DNA of 64,000 nucleotides. Source: Cohnella herbarum (GTDB lineage Bacteria; Bacillota; Bacilli; Paenibacillales; Paenibacillaceae). Shown here piece by piece: positions 23,045-31,751 of the stretch. Under the pieces are notes generated by a model. The model had not been told where the DNA came from and searched no databases. It saw only the letters and a program-made list of their open reading frames with translations. Made by a program: the position numbers and the translations under genes. The stretch spans positions 1,984,001 to 2,048,000 of the forward strand of contig NZ_CP051680.1 of assembly GCF_012849095.1 (NCBI RefSeq), given 5' to 3'. Numbering within the stretch: position 1 is the stretch's first letter; the number at the start of each line of letters is the position of its first letter.

Positions 23045-24307
23045 TCAACTGAACCCCTTAAACTCTGCCTTGCCAACATTCATTTTGAAAGATCCGTCTG
23101 CGTAGAGAAGAGGGCTTTTCTCGGTGAATCGCTTGGAATATTGCTCAACATGGCTGACCTTCATTTCCGATGCAGAGGTGAAATCGATATGCGCAATGGC
23201 CACCCAATACGCGTAGTTATTTTTCTCGTATAAGGACGACACGACTTGCTGACCCTGATGATTATCGACTACCGCGCGCGCCTTCATGGAATAGAAACTC
23301 CCGATCCCATTGCTAATAGCGCTGTAAGCCGCAAATAAAACATACTTCAGTTCTTCAGTACGATGGATCGTAATCGTTTCCTGTCCCTTGCCTTTAGAAT
23401 CCCCGTCTAGCTGAATGAACGGAGATTTTTGAGGCGATCCCAGATTACGATAGTAGATTTTCCCTAATTCATTGTTCTTAGTCACGTAGAAACAATAGAG
23501 ATCTAAATCCTTCGAGGATTCCCATTCCAGTCTCGCCGTCACTTTCCCCGACTTCTTAATATTCACGCTTCCTTTTTTCTCTAAATTCACCTTGCTCAAC
23601 TGCACGGAGGGAATTTTCTCCACTGGTGTTTGGGACAGAGTCTCCGCAGGCTTAGCTACCAGTGATTCCGAGTCTGGTTTCACACTTGGTTTCTCGACCG
23701 GTATCGAGACAGGTCCTTCGACCGATTCTTCAACGATTTCCGCGGTGGCGGCTGCCTCATCATCGTCGAGTTCGAGACCGAAGTTCGTCACCAATTTTGG
23801 CAGGCCGCCGATAAATCCGCTTCCAACGGCATTAAATTTCCACTCGCCTTTATGTAAATACAATTCGCCGACCACGATCGCAGTCTCCTGATGGAGCCCT
23901 TCCCCGAAATTGAATCGGCCTATCTCTTCGCCGCTGCCATGATCGGCAATCGTACACACCGCATGAGAGACTTGACCAAAAGACTTCGAGATGATCTCGC
24001 CGTCGTGAATCGTTAATGTGATGGCAATCCTCTCAATATCGTTCGGAATATCGGATACGGTAATCCGAATCTCCTCCCGAACGCTGCCCGACTGTTGAGA
24101 ATGAACGACGGCTCTTTTCCGGCTCTCCTGTTGACCGTAGAAAATAAAGTCCTCATCCCGTGCGCAAATTCCGTTAACGCCTAAGAGGAATGCGGAAGCG
24201 TTGATATCGATCTCCGGGTCCGTCGTTTTCCAGTTTAATTCAATCGAGATCACTTTTAAGGTTCTACCTTTTGTTAGCTCTACTTTTTGTCCTTTTGATA
24301 TCACCAA
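23045..24307 (-). CDS. TerD-domain protein (tellurium-resistance/stress family)
   Basis: A 420-residue protein. Residues 1-190 form a TerD domain, starting VISKGQKVELTKG and containing ELNWKTTDPEIDINASAFLL, RITVSDIPNDIERIAITLTIH and GFIGGLPKLVTNFG; the acidic D-x-D and D-x-N positions bind Ca2+ in this family. A Pro/Glu/Val-rich linker (about 195-245) joins a second beta-rich domain that starts VNLEKKGSVNIKKSG and resembles the C-terminal half of longer TerD-like proteins. The family acts in stress responses to metals, peroxide or phage in an unresolved way. Monocistronic. Confidence 0.8.
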   Translation of the reverse strand: MVISKGQKVELTKGRTLKVISIELNWKTTDPEIDINASAFLLGVNGICARDEDFIFYGQQESRKRAVVHSQQSGSVREEIRITVSDIPNDIERIAITLTIHDGEIISKSFGQVSHAVCTIADHGSGEEIGRFNFGEGLHQETAIVVGELYLHKGEWKFNAVGSGFIGGLPKLVTNFGLELDDDEAAATAEIVEESVEGPVSIPVEKPSVKPDSESLVAKPAETLSQTPVEKIPSVQLSKVNLEKKGSVNIKKSGKVTARLEWESSKDLDLYCFYVTKNNELGKIYYRNLGSPQKSPFIQLDGDSKGKGQETITIHRTEELKYVLFAAYSAISNGIGSFYSMKARAVVDNHQGQQVVSSLYEKNNYAYWVAIAHIDFTSASEMKVSHVEQYSKRFTEKSPLLYADGSFKMNVGKAEFKGFS

Positions 24308-24397
24308 GCTCGCCCCCCTTTTTCGGCTAATTGTTACTCCGTTACCAGATTATATCATGAATTAAAAAGGAACGATCCGCATCCAACGTACACGAAA

Positions 24398-24452
24398 GAC
24401 TCCGATTTTATTCCCAAGACGCTAGCTACGGTCTTAAGATAACATCGGAGTC
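24398..24452. repeat. Imperfect hairpin between TerD and ECF genes
   Basis: GACTCCGAT pairs with ATCGGAGTC around a loop that itself holds AAGAC/GTCTT. It has no T-run; it lies after the end of the ECF operon and before the TerD start. Confidence 0.45.
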
Positions 24453-24517
24453 CGGTCGTGGAACGAAGGTGGTTCTCAAAATTAAAATATCGCTAATTAC
24501 CCCCATGAGAGGAGCAG

Positions 24518-26230
24518 CTAGCGGTTGGAGAAACCCCACAAGCCTATCGCTAGCGCTAACGCTCCGGCCGCTAACCCGTAATCCCGGAGTCGCCACTTCA
24601 GCCGCAACGCTCTGGTAGGAGTCGTTCGCCCCCCCACTCCCCTGCTTTCCAGCGCAAGAGCGACTTCATCTCCGAGCCGAAACAATGCCAACAGGAACGG
24701 AATGGATACGTCGCGCAATCTTCTGCCCATAGCCACCGGATTCCGCGAGATGGATTTCCCCCGCGCGCGGAAAATTTTCATGAACCTTTCCCACAACTCC
24801 AGCAGCACCGGCACGAATCTCATGATGAGCGCGACCGTTAATATTCCTCTTTGCGCCCACGCCGGCGTTTTTCCGTTTATCGATGTCATTTGCTCTAACG
24901 ATCTTCTTAACGAAAGAGGCGACATGACTAGTGGAATCGTTAATCCGAGCAGCATGATCAACATCGTCCTCGCGAACGTAAAGATCGTATCCGAGAAAGC
25001 CCCCCACTCGATGAAGCTTTCGCTGCTCGCCCCCCAAGCGAAGATCGCCGAAGTAATCACCGAGAACAGCGAATAGTTTACGATCAAGCCGCGCCATCTC
25101 CGGAGAGATACTCTGCCTGCCGTTAATAACGCTGTGACGACAACCGCTCCAAGCAGCGCCCCGAACCAGTCCTTCGACTGGAACAGACCTACGGAAACGA
25201 GAATGTACGCGAGCCATACCGAACGGGGATCAAAGCCTGACAAGCGATATTTAACTCTTCCATTCCCCGAATGCCTCCGCTTCTCGGCCTTCGGGATCGT
25301 TCCGAGTTTCGCCTCGCGGTCCCCCTCCGAACCTTCGGCAGGGTGCCAAGCGGCAGCCGCAGCCTTCGGATTCCACAATCGAGTGGTCGGAACGCCGCTG
25401 CGTCCAACAAGTTGAACCATCCGAAGCCAGCCCGGCACCTTCATCCCGGTCTCCTCGAGCCATTCGGGATGTTGAATGAGCTGATCCGCGCCGCACAGCC
25501 TCACCGTCCCCTCGGCACTGAGTAACAGAACCTGGTCCGCCAAGGGGAGCGCCCAATCGGAATCATGCGAGACAAGTAGAATGCCTTTGCCCGCCGATGT
25601 TAAAGCTCGCAGCTCCCGTGCCACCGTTTCATGACCCGCTCCGTCTAATCCCGCTGTCGGCTCATCCAAGAGAAGCCAAGCAGCCGGCGTAGCGAATACC
25701 GCGGCAAGCGCCGCCCGGCGTCGTTCTCCTCCGCTCATCCGATAAGGATCCCGTTCCAGCCATTCCGAGTCCCAATCTACCGACTCCAGCGCCGCTGCTT
25801 TACGCCTCTCCCGTTCCTCTTCCGTTACGCGATAGGGTCTTAAAGAATAGTCGATCTCTTCGCTTACGCTTCTCGCGAACAATCCTTCCTCCGGAGACTG
25901 ACAGGCATAACTATAATGCAAGAGAGCTCTTTCGTTTAATTTGATTCCGCCCGACCGCTTCTGTTTCCATAACGCGTCATTGCCGTATGTCGCACGAATT
26001 TCTTCCGGTGGGCGAATCCCGGCAAGCTTCTCCAAGAGCGTCGATTTACCCGCTCCGTTCGGACCCATCAGCAGCGTAATCGTGCCCGGCTCTAACGTCA
26101 AACCTGCAGTGCGGTAAGCCTCTTCGGTCTCTTCTCCTAGGCGCCAAGGAAGGCCATCGATCCGAAGCGGATGGGAGGACGGTTTATCTCGTTGCGTTTG
26201 TCGTTCATTTTGTCGTTTCCCCGATTCCAC
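24518..26230 (-). CDS. ECF transporter: fused energy-coupling ATPase and T component (biotin type)
   Basis: A 570-residue fusion. Residues 1-280 are an ABC ATPase: Walker A MGPNGAGKST (about residue 57), signature MSGGERRRAALA, Walker B AWLLLDEPTAG and a switch His in LLVSHD. After a charged linker, residues about 325-570 form an EcfT-like membrane domain with several spans and the coupling-helix motifs (ARG-x-x-S near LRRSLEQM and IFRARGKSI; later LESRGVGG). The partner ATPase gene overlaps its start by 26 bases and bioY lies divergently, so the set is a dedicated biotin ECF importer. ATPase and T component are usually separate genes; the fusion is unusual. Confidence 0.85.
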   Translation of the reverse strand: MESGKRQNERQTQRDKPSSHPLRIDGLPWRLGEETEEAYRTAGLTLEPGTITLLMGPNGAGKSTLLEKLAGIRPPEEIRATYGNDALWKQKRSGGIKLNERALLHYSYACQSPEEGLFARSVSEEIDYSLRPYRVTEEERERRKAAALESVDWDSEWLERDPYRMSGGERRRAALAAVFATPAAWLLLDEPTAGLDGAGHETVARELRALTSAGKGILLVSHDSDWALPLADQVLLLSAEGTVRLCGADQLIQHPEWLEETGMKVPGWLRMVQLVGRSGVPTTRLWNPKAAAAAWHPAEGSEGDREAKLGTIPKAEKRRHSGNGRVKYRLSGFDPRSVWLAYILVSVGLFQSKDWFGALLGAVVVTALLTAGRVSLRRWRGLIVNYSLFSVITSAIFAWGASSESFIEWGAFSDTIFTFARTMLIMLLGLTIPLVMSPLSLRRSLEQMTSINGKTPAWAQRGILTVALIMRFVPVLLELWERFMKIFRARGKSISRNPVAMGRRLRDVSIPFLLALFRLGDEVALALESRGVGGRTTPTRALRLKWRLRDYGLAAGALALAIGLWGFSNR

Positions 26231-27080
26231 CGCTCTCCCACACCTTTCGCCACTCCCGGTCCGTCATCGGCAACGGATCCGCTATTTTCCCTTGACGCCT
26301 AAGCTCGATCGCGAACTCCGCCAAATACGGCAAGCGCAGCCCTGCCCTGAGGCAAGGGGATATCGGCCCGTCTTCTCCTTGTTCGTCACCCGCCGAGCCA
26401 TACATGAATTCCCGACCTGTTCCATCGAAAATAATACTGCCCTCCCCAACGGCAACGACCCGGGAATCCGGCTCCAGCTCATCCAGACGCTGCGTCACCC
26501 ACACGACCGCCGAACCTCTCGCATGGAATTCCCGCGCCGTCCGCAAGACGGTATCCCGATTTTGTTCGTCGAGCATCGAAGTCGCTTCGTCCAGCACGAG
26601 AAGAGGCGCGTCGCACTCCGTTGCCGCCGACACCGCCGCAAGCTGCTGCTGACCTCCCGACAGTCGATCCCACGGCTCATCCGCAAGAGCGGTTAATCCG
26701 ACTCTATGTAAAGCTTGATCTACCTTCTCAAGGATATGTTCAGCCGAAATACCGCGCCATTCTAATGCGAACATGACTTCCTCCCTCGGAGTTTCGCCGA
26801 ACAGTTGCGCCTTCGGCTGCTGCAGCACGATCGGACAACTATTTTCTCCGGCAAACCCGCGTTCAAGAGTGCCTATCATTCGCTCCGGCTCGATTCCGGC
26901 TAGTAACCGTGCCAGCGTCGATTTCCCGCTCCCGTTAACGCCGACAACGGTTAACCATTCGCCCGCCGCCAATGTCAAACGCGATAGATTTAACCTAGAA
27001 GTCGTTCCCTCTAAGTCGTCTATTCCGTATACCGTAACATTCCCCAGCACGATGGGCTTTTCCGCCTCTCGCCTCTCCAT
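26205..27080 (-). CDS. ECF transporter ATP-binding protein (biotin type)
   Basis: A 291-residue ABC ATPase: Walker A VGVNGSGKSTLARL near residue 45, Q-loop VLQQPKAQLFG, signature LSGGQQQLAAVSA and Walker B LLVLDEATSML, with the switch region WVTQRLDEL having Gln in place of the usual His. It would pair with the ATPase half of the downstream fusion. Start ATG at 27080; the last residues overlap the fused gene. The promoter region shared with bioY holds a BirA-type operator. Confidence 0.85.
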   Translation of the reverse strand: MERREAEKPIVLGNVTVYGIDDLEGTTSRLNLSRLTLAAGEWLTVVGVNGSGKSTLARLLAGIEPERMIGTLERGFAGENSCPIVLQQPKAQLFGETPREEVMFALEWRGISAEHILEKVDQALHRVGLTALADEPWDRLSGGQQQLAAVSAATECDAPLLVLDEATSMLDEQNRDTVLRTAREFHARGSAVVWVTQRLDELEPDSRVVAVGEGSIIFDGTGREFMYGSAGDEQGEDGPISPCLRAGLRLPYLAEFAIELRRQGKIADPLPMTDREWRKVWESGGIGETTK

Positions 27081-27128
27081 CGCCCAAAATCCCTCTTTTC
27101 AATCTCTCTTACTCGTGCTACAATCTCA

Positions 27129-27163
27129 ATTGTTAACCAACCTCACGAAACAAGGTTAACATT
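27129..27163. promoter_or_regulatory. BirA-type biotin operator
   Basis: TTGTTAACC, 15 bases, GGTTAACATT: this matches the Gram-positive BirA operator (TTGTTAACC-N15/16-GGTTAACAA). It lies between the divergent ECF ATPase (27080, minus) and bioY (27181, plus) and would let holo-BirA repress both when biotin is plentiful. Direct sequence match; regulation is inferred. Confidence 0.85.
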
Positions 27164-27180
27164 TAGGGAGGCTTTTGACA

Positions 27181-27822
27181 ATGACCAAATCTGCATCATC
27201 CGCGACTTCCGCGACTACGCAATCCGCAAGACAAAACAATCAATGGATTAAAGGCATGGTTTACACTGCTCTATTCGGCGCACTCTTCATTGCTGGAAGT
27301 TTCATCAAAATCAATCTTGGATTTACCCCCGTACCGATCTCTTTGCAAGCCTTTGCGGTCATGCTTGCCGGAGGGCTTCTCGGAGCCGCGTACGGCTTCT
27401 GGAGCATCTTCATCGTCGTTGCCTTGACGGCCATCGGGCTTCCTCTAATGAACGGCTCGGGCGGGATCGCTCAGATAACCGGTCCTACGGGCGGCTTTAT
27501 CTGGATGTTCCCCGTGTCCGCTTTCCTGATCGGTTGGGTTACGGATCGCTTGTTCTCCAACCGGAAGAAGCTTGATCGCCCACGGCAAATCGGATTACTG
27601 TTAGCCATCTTTGTGCTCGGATCTTTACTCTTATACGTATCCGGCGTGCCTTGGCTTGCGCACGTCGTTGATAACGAAAAATACGATACGTTCGCAGGAG
27701 CGCTTAGGGCGGGAATGTACCCTTATCTCCCGGGCGACGCCATTAAAGCCGTAGCCGCAACGCTTGTCATCCTCGCTCTAAGGCCCGTGTTGCCAGCCAT
27801 TCGTCCTTCAAGAAGAAAATAA
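27181..27822 (+). CDS. bioY: BioY biotin-binding S component of an ECF transporter
   Basis: A membrane protein of about 213 residues with six hydrophobic spans. FTPVPISLQAFAVMLAGGLLG and GPTGGFIWMFPVSAFLIGW are characteristic of BioY, the biotin-capturing subunit. The ATG at 27181 (AGGGAGG 9 bases upstream) is preferred; an in-frame start is also possible at 27175 as TTG. The BirA-type operator lies just upstream. Works with the divergent ATPase and ATPase-T fusion. Confidence 0.9.
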   Translation: MTKSASSATSATTQSARQNNQWIKGMVYTALFGALFIAGSFIKINLGFTPVPISLQAFAVMLAGGLLGAAYGFWSIFIVVALTAIGLPLMNGSGGIAQITGPTGGFIWMFPVSAFLIGWVTDRLFSNRKKLDRPRQIGLLLAIFVLGSLLLYVSGVPWLAHVVDNEKYDTFAGALRAGMYPYLPGDAIKAVAATLVILALRPVLPAIRPSRRK

Positions 27823-27957
27823 TGCTTAGGGCTCCCTACTAGCTGGGGAGTCCTTTTTCAATAGTCAGGACGATGGTACAAACCAGCTTCTCGCTCCTCG
27901 CATAAGGTAGAAGGATTCTTGAGTTTCTTCTGCTTTGAAGGAGTGTGTTTCTATTCT

Positions 27958-28566
27958 ATGGCAAGCGGTCGACTAGATTTGTTCATTGCCAAGCTTCCCG
28001 TCCATACTATCGTGCTTACGCTTAATTGCTCCGATTCTGCATCGGAGCTGCTTGCCATTCCTCGGAATACGCCGATTACTCTCAAGAGAGGCTCGATCAA
28101 GCAATCCGTTCAGCTTCAATTTCTGGAAGGACGGGAGTGCTTTGCCGACTTCATCGAGATGAATTACGCTTTAGCTCGCCAATTTCAACTTACCGCATTG
28201 CGACGATATTTGCTAACCTACAATCCCAGCGATCAATCACTGACCATCAAACCCGCGCCGCTTAGCGAGACGAGCGCTTTGTTAACTTCATCGGCCTCTG
28301 GCTCCGGTATTCTCTCCGTCGGTTTTGAACTCTTATCCCGGTTAGGAATTCCAGAACGGCAAGGAACGATCATTAAGGTGAGATACGGCAGGAACGTAAC
28401 CCGTTTACGGCTGCACGTGCCTTCGAATTTTTCCGACGATCGGCTGCGGATGTCCACCTTTTGGTTGAATAAATGGAAGCTGGAAGCGAACCATCTCCAT
28501 CAGCTCCAATTCGATCAACGGAATTTCACTTTAAGTCTAAGTCCCTCAACGCCTGCGAATCGATAG
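27958..28566 (+). CDS. Hypothetical protein
   Basis: About 202 residues, beta-rich, with IPRNTPITLKRGSIKQSVQL, RRYLLTYNPSDQSLTIKPAP and VRYGRNVTRLRLHVPSNF. It recalls the N-terminal part of YheC/YheD-type spore-coat-associated proteins, without their ATP-grasp domain; this is a weak impression. ATG at 27958 with AAGGAG 14 bases upstream (long), or TTG at 27919. Monocistronic; followed by a bidirectional terminator. Confidence 0.5.
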   Translation: MASGRLDLFIAKLPVHTIVLTLNCSDSASELLAIPRNTPITLKRGSIKQSVQLQFLEGRECFADFIEMNYALARQFQLTALRRYLLTYNPSDQSLTIKPAPLSETSALLTSSASGSGILSVGFELLSRLGIPERQGTIIKVRYGRNVTRLRLHVPSNFSDDRLRMSTFWLNKWKLEANHLHQLQFDQRNFTLSLSPSTPANR

Positions 28567-28591
28567 ATTCGCCAATCGAGAGCGGCACATA

Positions 28592-28626
28592 GACGAAGGA
28601 CCACGCTACCCGCGTGGTCCTTCGTC
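28592..28626. terminator. Bidirectional terminator between 27958-28566 and ricA
   Basis: GACGAAGGACCACGC pairs with GCGTGGTCCTTCGTC around a 5-base loop. Confidence 0.8.
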
Positions 28627-28663
28627 TTATTTGGACGCCTAATCTATTAACGATACGGATTGC

Positions 28664-29152
28664 TTAATCGCACTCTTCCGGATCTTCAGCCGGTTTCGCC
28701 GCTTCAACGTCGATTTTCTCGGCAACCGAATCACGAATGACCGATACGATGGATTGCAACAAATAGTTCACGTCCACTTGGCTTTGTTGGAACTGTTGAA
28801 CGATCGGGATATTATCGAGCTCGTCTTGAATCTCGTTAATTTCCGCTTCGATTTTCTCGACCATCGCCGGATTCTTGAACGTGTTCTGGAACGCGACAAG
28901 CTCCTTCTGCTTCTTCTTGATCGTCGTAATCAACCCTTGAACCCGCTCATGAGATTGGATCAACTTCTCCGAACGTTGGTACATGTCCACCTCTTCGGTT
29001 GTCGTGATCAGATGCGCCAATTCTTTCGCTCTTGCCAGAATATCCTCGCGAACGATCAATTCCCGGTTATCGAACGATGGGATCGAACAGCCGTCCGAGC
29101 ATCCCTCTCCGTGCTGGTGATCATGGTCGTGATCGTGTGCATGTGCTGACAT
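28664..29152 (-). CDS. ricA: RicA (YmcA/YlbF-family) RNA-maturation cofactor, with His/Cys-rich N-terminus
   Basis: A 162-residue YlbF/YmcA-family protein. The core (about 32-145) is helical: REDILARAKELAHLITTTEE, MYQRSEKLIQSHERVQGLI, VQQFQQSQVDVNYLLQSIV. In Bacillus, RicA, RicF and RicT form a complex with RNase Y and iron-sulfur clusters that matures operon mRNAs and affects competence and sporulation. Here the first 30 residues are unusual: HAHDHDHDHQHGEGCSDGC, a likely metal-binding tail. The C-terminus ends EDPEECD, with the Cys seen in the family. It follows miaB, as in B. subtilis. Confidence 0.9.
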   Translation of the reverse strand: MSAHAHDHDHDHQHGEGCSDGCSIPSFDNRELIVREDILARAKELAHLITTTEEVDMYQRSEKLIQSHERVQGLITTIKKKQKELVAFQNTFKNPAMVEKIEAEINEIQDELDNIPIVQQFQQSQVDVNYLLQSIVSVIRDSVAEKIDVEAAKPAEDPEECD

Positions 29153-29192
29153 GATATATTTCCTCCCGATGGGTTCATCTACGATTTCGCTT

Positions 29193-30758
29193 TTATCCCG
29201 CGTAGCTCACAGCCGCTACCGGCTCGCTGACGGCTTCGGCTTTAACGTACCACGATTGCGCCGCCGTTACTTTTACTTGCAGGAACTTCCCGATCCATTC
29301 CTTGTCGCCTTCGAAATGAATGAGTTTGTTCGAGCGGCTGCGACCGGACAATACGTTGGCCTTATTTTTGCTTTCCCCTTCGACGAGCACCTCGATCACT
29401 TGTCCGACTAACCCTTGGTGATGCTCGAGCGACAAATGTCCGATTAATTCGTTTAATCGGGCCAGTCTCTTCTGCTTCACTTCAAGCGGAACGTCATCGG
29501 CCATATCGAACGCAGGCGTACCTTCCCGCGGAGAATAAATATACGTATAGGCGGATGTGATTCCCGCTTCCCGCATCAAGCTCATCGTATCCTCGAATTG
29601 CTCTTCCGTCTCGCCGGGAAATCCGACGATAACGTCCGTCGTAAGTACCGCATTCGGAATTTCCTTGCGAATTCGCTGCGCGAGCTCCAGATAACGCTCC
29701 CGGGAATACTTGCGGCTCATCCGTTTCAGAATTTCCGTGCTGCCCGATTGAACGGGCAAGTGAATATGCTCCACAAGATTTCCGCCCTTGGCCATGACCT
29801 CGATCAGATGATCGTCGAAATCTCTCGGATGGGAAGTCGTAAATCGGACGCGAGGAATGTCCACCTTGCGAATATCGTCCATCAAATCCCCGAAGCGGTA
29901 GGATCGATCCGTGAAATCTTTCCCGTAAGCGTTCACGTTCTGTCCGAGCAACGTTATCTCCTTGAAGCCTTGGCGAGCGAGATCGCGCACTTCCGCGATC
30001 ACGTCTTCCGGTAACCGGCTTCGTTCCTTGCCTCTCGTATACGGAACGATGCAATACGTGCAAAATTTATCGCAGCCGTACATGATATTCACCCAAGCTC
30101 GCAGCCCTTCGGTGCGCTTCTTCGGAAGGTTTTCGATAATGTCGCCTTCTTTGGACCACACGTCGATGACCATTTCTTTGCCGAAATGGGCTTCCTGCAG
30201 CAGCATAGGCAGACGATGGATGTTGTGCGTACCGAAGATCATATCCACGTGAGCATGCTTCTGCATGATCCGGGTAACGACGGAAGCTTCCTGGGACATG
30301 CACCCGCATACGCCGAGAATTAGCTCCGGACGTTGCTGCTTCAGCACTTTCAGATGGCCGAGCTCTCCGAATACTTTATCTTCCGCATTCTCTCGCACGG
30401 CGCACGTATTCAGCAGAATAACATCCGCTTCAACGCGGACGTCCGTCTGCTCGTAACCCATTTCTTCGAACAAACCCCGCATAACCTCGGTATCGTGCTC
30501 GTTCATCTGGCAACCGTAAGTCTGTATTAAATACTTTTTCCCAACGCCAAGGTGCTTCAGCTCGTCCGGAACGGCATTCTCATAGTGGACTTGAATTTCT
30601 TCTTTGCCCCGTTGCTTCTCCTGCCGGTAGTCCGGCTCGGAGACGATATGGATATCCCGTCCGTTCAGACGGATCGTTTTGCCGCTTTGGTCCTCGGAAA
30701 TGACTTTGGCACCTGAGAAATCGAAATATTTGCTAAAATCCTTCGTTTCTTTGGCCAT
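29193..30758 (-). CDS. miaB: tRNA-2-methylthio-N6-dimethylallyladenosine synthase
   Basis: A 521-residue radical-SAM methylthiotransferase. The N-terminal cluster Cys are in [21 protein letters not shown] and GVCGCMSQ; the radical-SAM motif is CDKFCTYC; a TRAM domain closes the protein ([20 protein letters not shown]). It adds the 2-methylthio group at A37 of tRNAs reading U-initial codons. It is slightly longer than typical (about 440-510), by its first 60 residues. ATG with AGGGGGAT upstream; ricA follows 40 bases downstream. Confidence 0.95.
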   Translation of the reverse strand: MAKETKDFSKYFDFSGAKVISEDQSGKTIRLNGRDIHIVSEPDYRQEKQRGKEEIQVHYENAVPDELKHLGVGKKYLIQTYGCQMNEHDTEVMRGLFEEMGYEQTDVRVEADVILLNTCAVRENAEDKVFGELGHLKVLKQQRPELILGVCGCMSQEASVVTRIMQKHAHVDMIFGTHNIHRLPMLLQEAHFGKEMVIDVWSKEGDIIENLPKKRTEGLRAWVNIMYGCDKFCTYCIVPYTRGKERSRLPEDVIAEVRDLARQGFKEITLLGQNVNAYGKDFTDRSYRFGDLMDDIRKVDIPRVRFTTSHPRDFDDHLIEVMAKGGNLVEHIHLPVQSGSTEILKRMSRKYSRERYLELAQRIRKEIPNAVLTTDVIVGFPGETEEQFEDTMSLMREAGITSAYTYIYSPREGTPAFDMADDVPLEVKQKRLARLNELIGHLSLEHHQGLVGQVIEVLVEGESKNKANVLSGRSRSNKLIHFEGDKEWIGKFLQVKVTAAQSWYVKAEAVSEPVAAVSYAG

Positions 30759-30857
30759 TTCCTCTATCCCCCTAAGTAAACCGGTTCCTCTCCTACGAGA
30801 TTCCCGCTACTAGTCAATCCTTCGTATTATATCATGAACCAGCAGGCATTTGCTATT

Positions 30858-31033
30858 GGGGGGAGTGGCTTCAAACGGGATCGTACTGCGAAAAGAGCGG
30901 TGGCACTCCCGCCGCTAGTTAAAATAGAGTTGTCTCTGAACGTACTATGCGGTAACAACTCGATTTTAAAGGCGGACGTAAACTCTCCGTACCACCCCTT
31001 TTTCTCCGTACCCCGTTTGAAGCCTCGCCCCCC
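30858..31033. repeat. 176-bp imperfect palindrome (MITE-like element or structured RNA)
   Basis: The two halves are inverted copies: GGGGGGAGTGGCTTCAAACGGG returns as the complement of CCCGTTTGAAGCCTCGCCCCCC (quoted in part: GGCTTCAAACGGG / CCCGTTTGAAGCC), then GGTGG/CCACC, TTAAAAT-GAGTTGT/ACAACTC-ATTTTAA near the centre. It fills the gap between miaB and the PduL-like gene. Open frames on both strands here are by-products of the palindrome. Confidence 0.7.
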
Positions 31034-31077
31034 TCTCGCCATACGCCTAAGCTGGTCTCCTGATCCAATACTGCGAC

Positions 31078-31668
31078 CTACTCCACGATTTCCCCGAAGT
31101 CGCCGGTGCTTACGCCGGCCGCGTTGCCTTCGTCGGTGTCGATGTGCATGTCTAGCGCGAATTGTTCCGAGACGCGTGCTATTACCTGCTCGAACACGAC
31201 GCCACGGTCGCCGCCTACGCGTACTTTAAGCAACTGCTTGTCCGCTATCCCCCAACGCTCGGCATCCGAGGTATGAAAATGAATGTGGCGCGCGGCAACG
31301 ATAACGCCTTTCTCAACGGTAACTTCGCCCGCGGGACCGACGATGCGGATTCCCGGCGTACCTTCTATGCTGCCGGATTCGCGCAACGGCGCTTGCAAGC
31401 CTAGCGAGAAGGCATCCGTGCGGGACACTTCTAATTGCGTTGCTTTACGGGCAGGACCCAAAATACGAACTTTAGGAAAAGAACCTTTCGGTCCATATAC
31501 GGCTACGGTTTCATTGGCGGCGAATTGGCCGGGTTGAGAGAGCGGCTTAAATTCCGTTAAAGTCGCTCCGGCGCCGAACAGAATCTCGACATGCTCCTGC
31601 GCCAAATGAATGTGACGAGCCGATACGCCTACCGGTACTTTCTTCTTTTCGGATGAAGACATAGACAA
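31078..31668 (-). CDS. PduL-like phosphate acyltransferase
   Basis: A 196-residue protein of the PduL family of phosphotransacylases, which convert acyl-CoA and phosphate to acyl-phosphate and CoA. The two zinc-binding halves are visible as VGVSARHIHLAQEHVEILFG and GVIVAARHIHFHTSDAERWG; RILGPARKATQLEVSRTDAF is the linking part. No microcompartment genes lie near, so it probably serves acetate/propionate metabolism. ATG at 31668. It stands between two hairpins and may be monocistronic. Confidence 0.9.
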   Translation of the reverse strand: MSMSSSEKKKVPVGVSARHIHLAQEHVEILFGAGATLTEFKPLSQPGQFAANETVAVYGPKGSFPKVRILGPARKATQLEVSRTDAFSLGLQAPLRESGSIEGTPGIRIVGPAGEVTVEKGVIVAARHIHFHTSDAERWGIADKQLLKVRVGGDRGVVFEQVIARVSEQFALDMHIDTDEGNAAGVSTGDFGEIVE

Positions 31669-31707
31669 CCCAACCTTTCCTTTGATTTCCTACCTCCAGT
31701 ATAACGC

Positions 31708-31740
31708 AAGAGGCGCACGGGACAAACCCGTGCGCCTCTT
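31708..31740. terminator. Hairpin between korB and the PduL-like gene
   Basis: AAGAGGCGCACGGG pairs with CCCGTGCGCCTCTT around ACAAA. It follows the korB stop by about 12 bases. Confidence 0.7.
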
Positions 31741-31751
31741 CTATAAGATGC

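Noticed and set aside
24666..25217. 183-codon frame inside the ECF fusion gene
   Set aside because: It lies in another frame of the fusion gene on the same strand and has an Arg/His-rich shadow composition.
30827..31229. Two opposite-strand protein frames over the palindrome
   Set aside because: They are by-products of the inverted repeat: both give look-alike Arg/Pro/Gly-rich peptides without a ribosome binding site.
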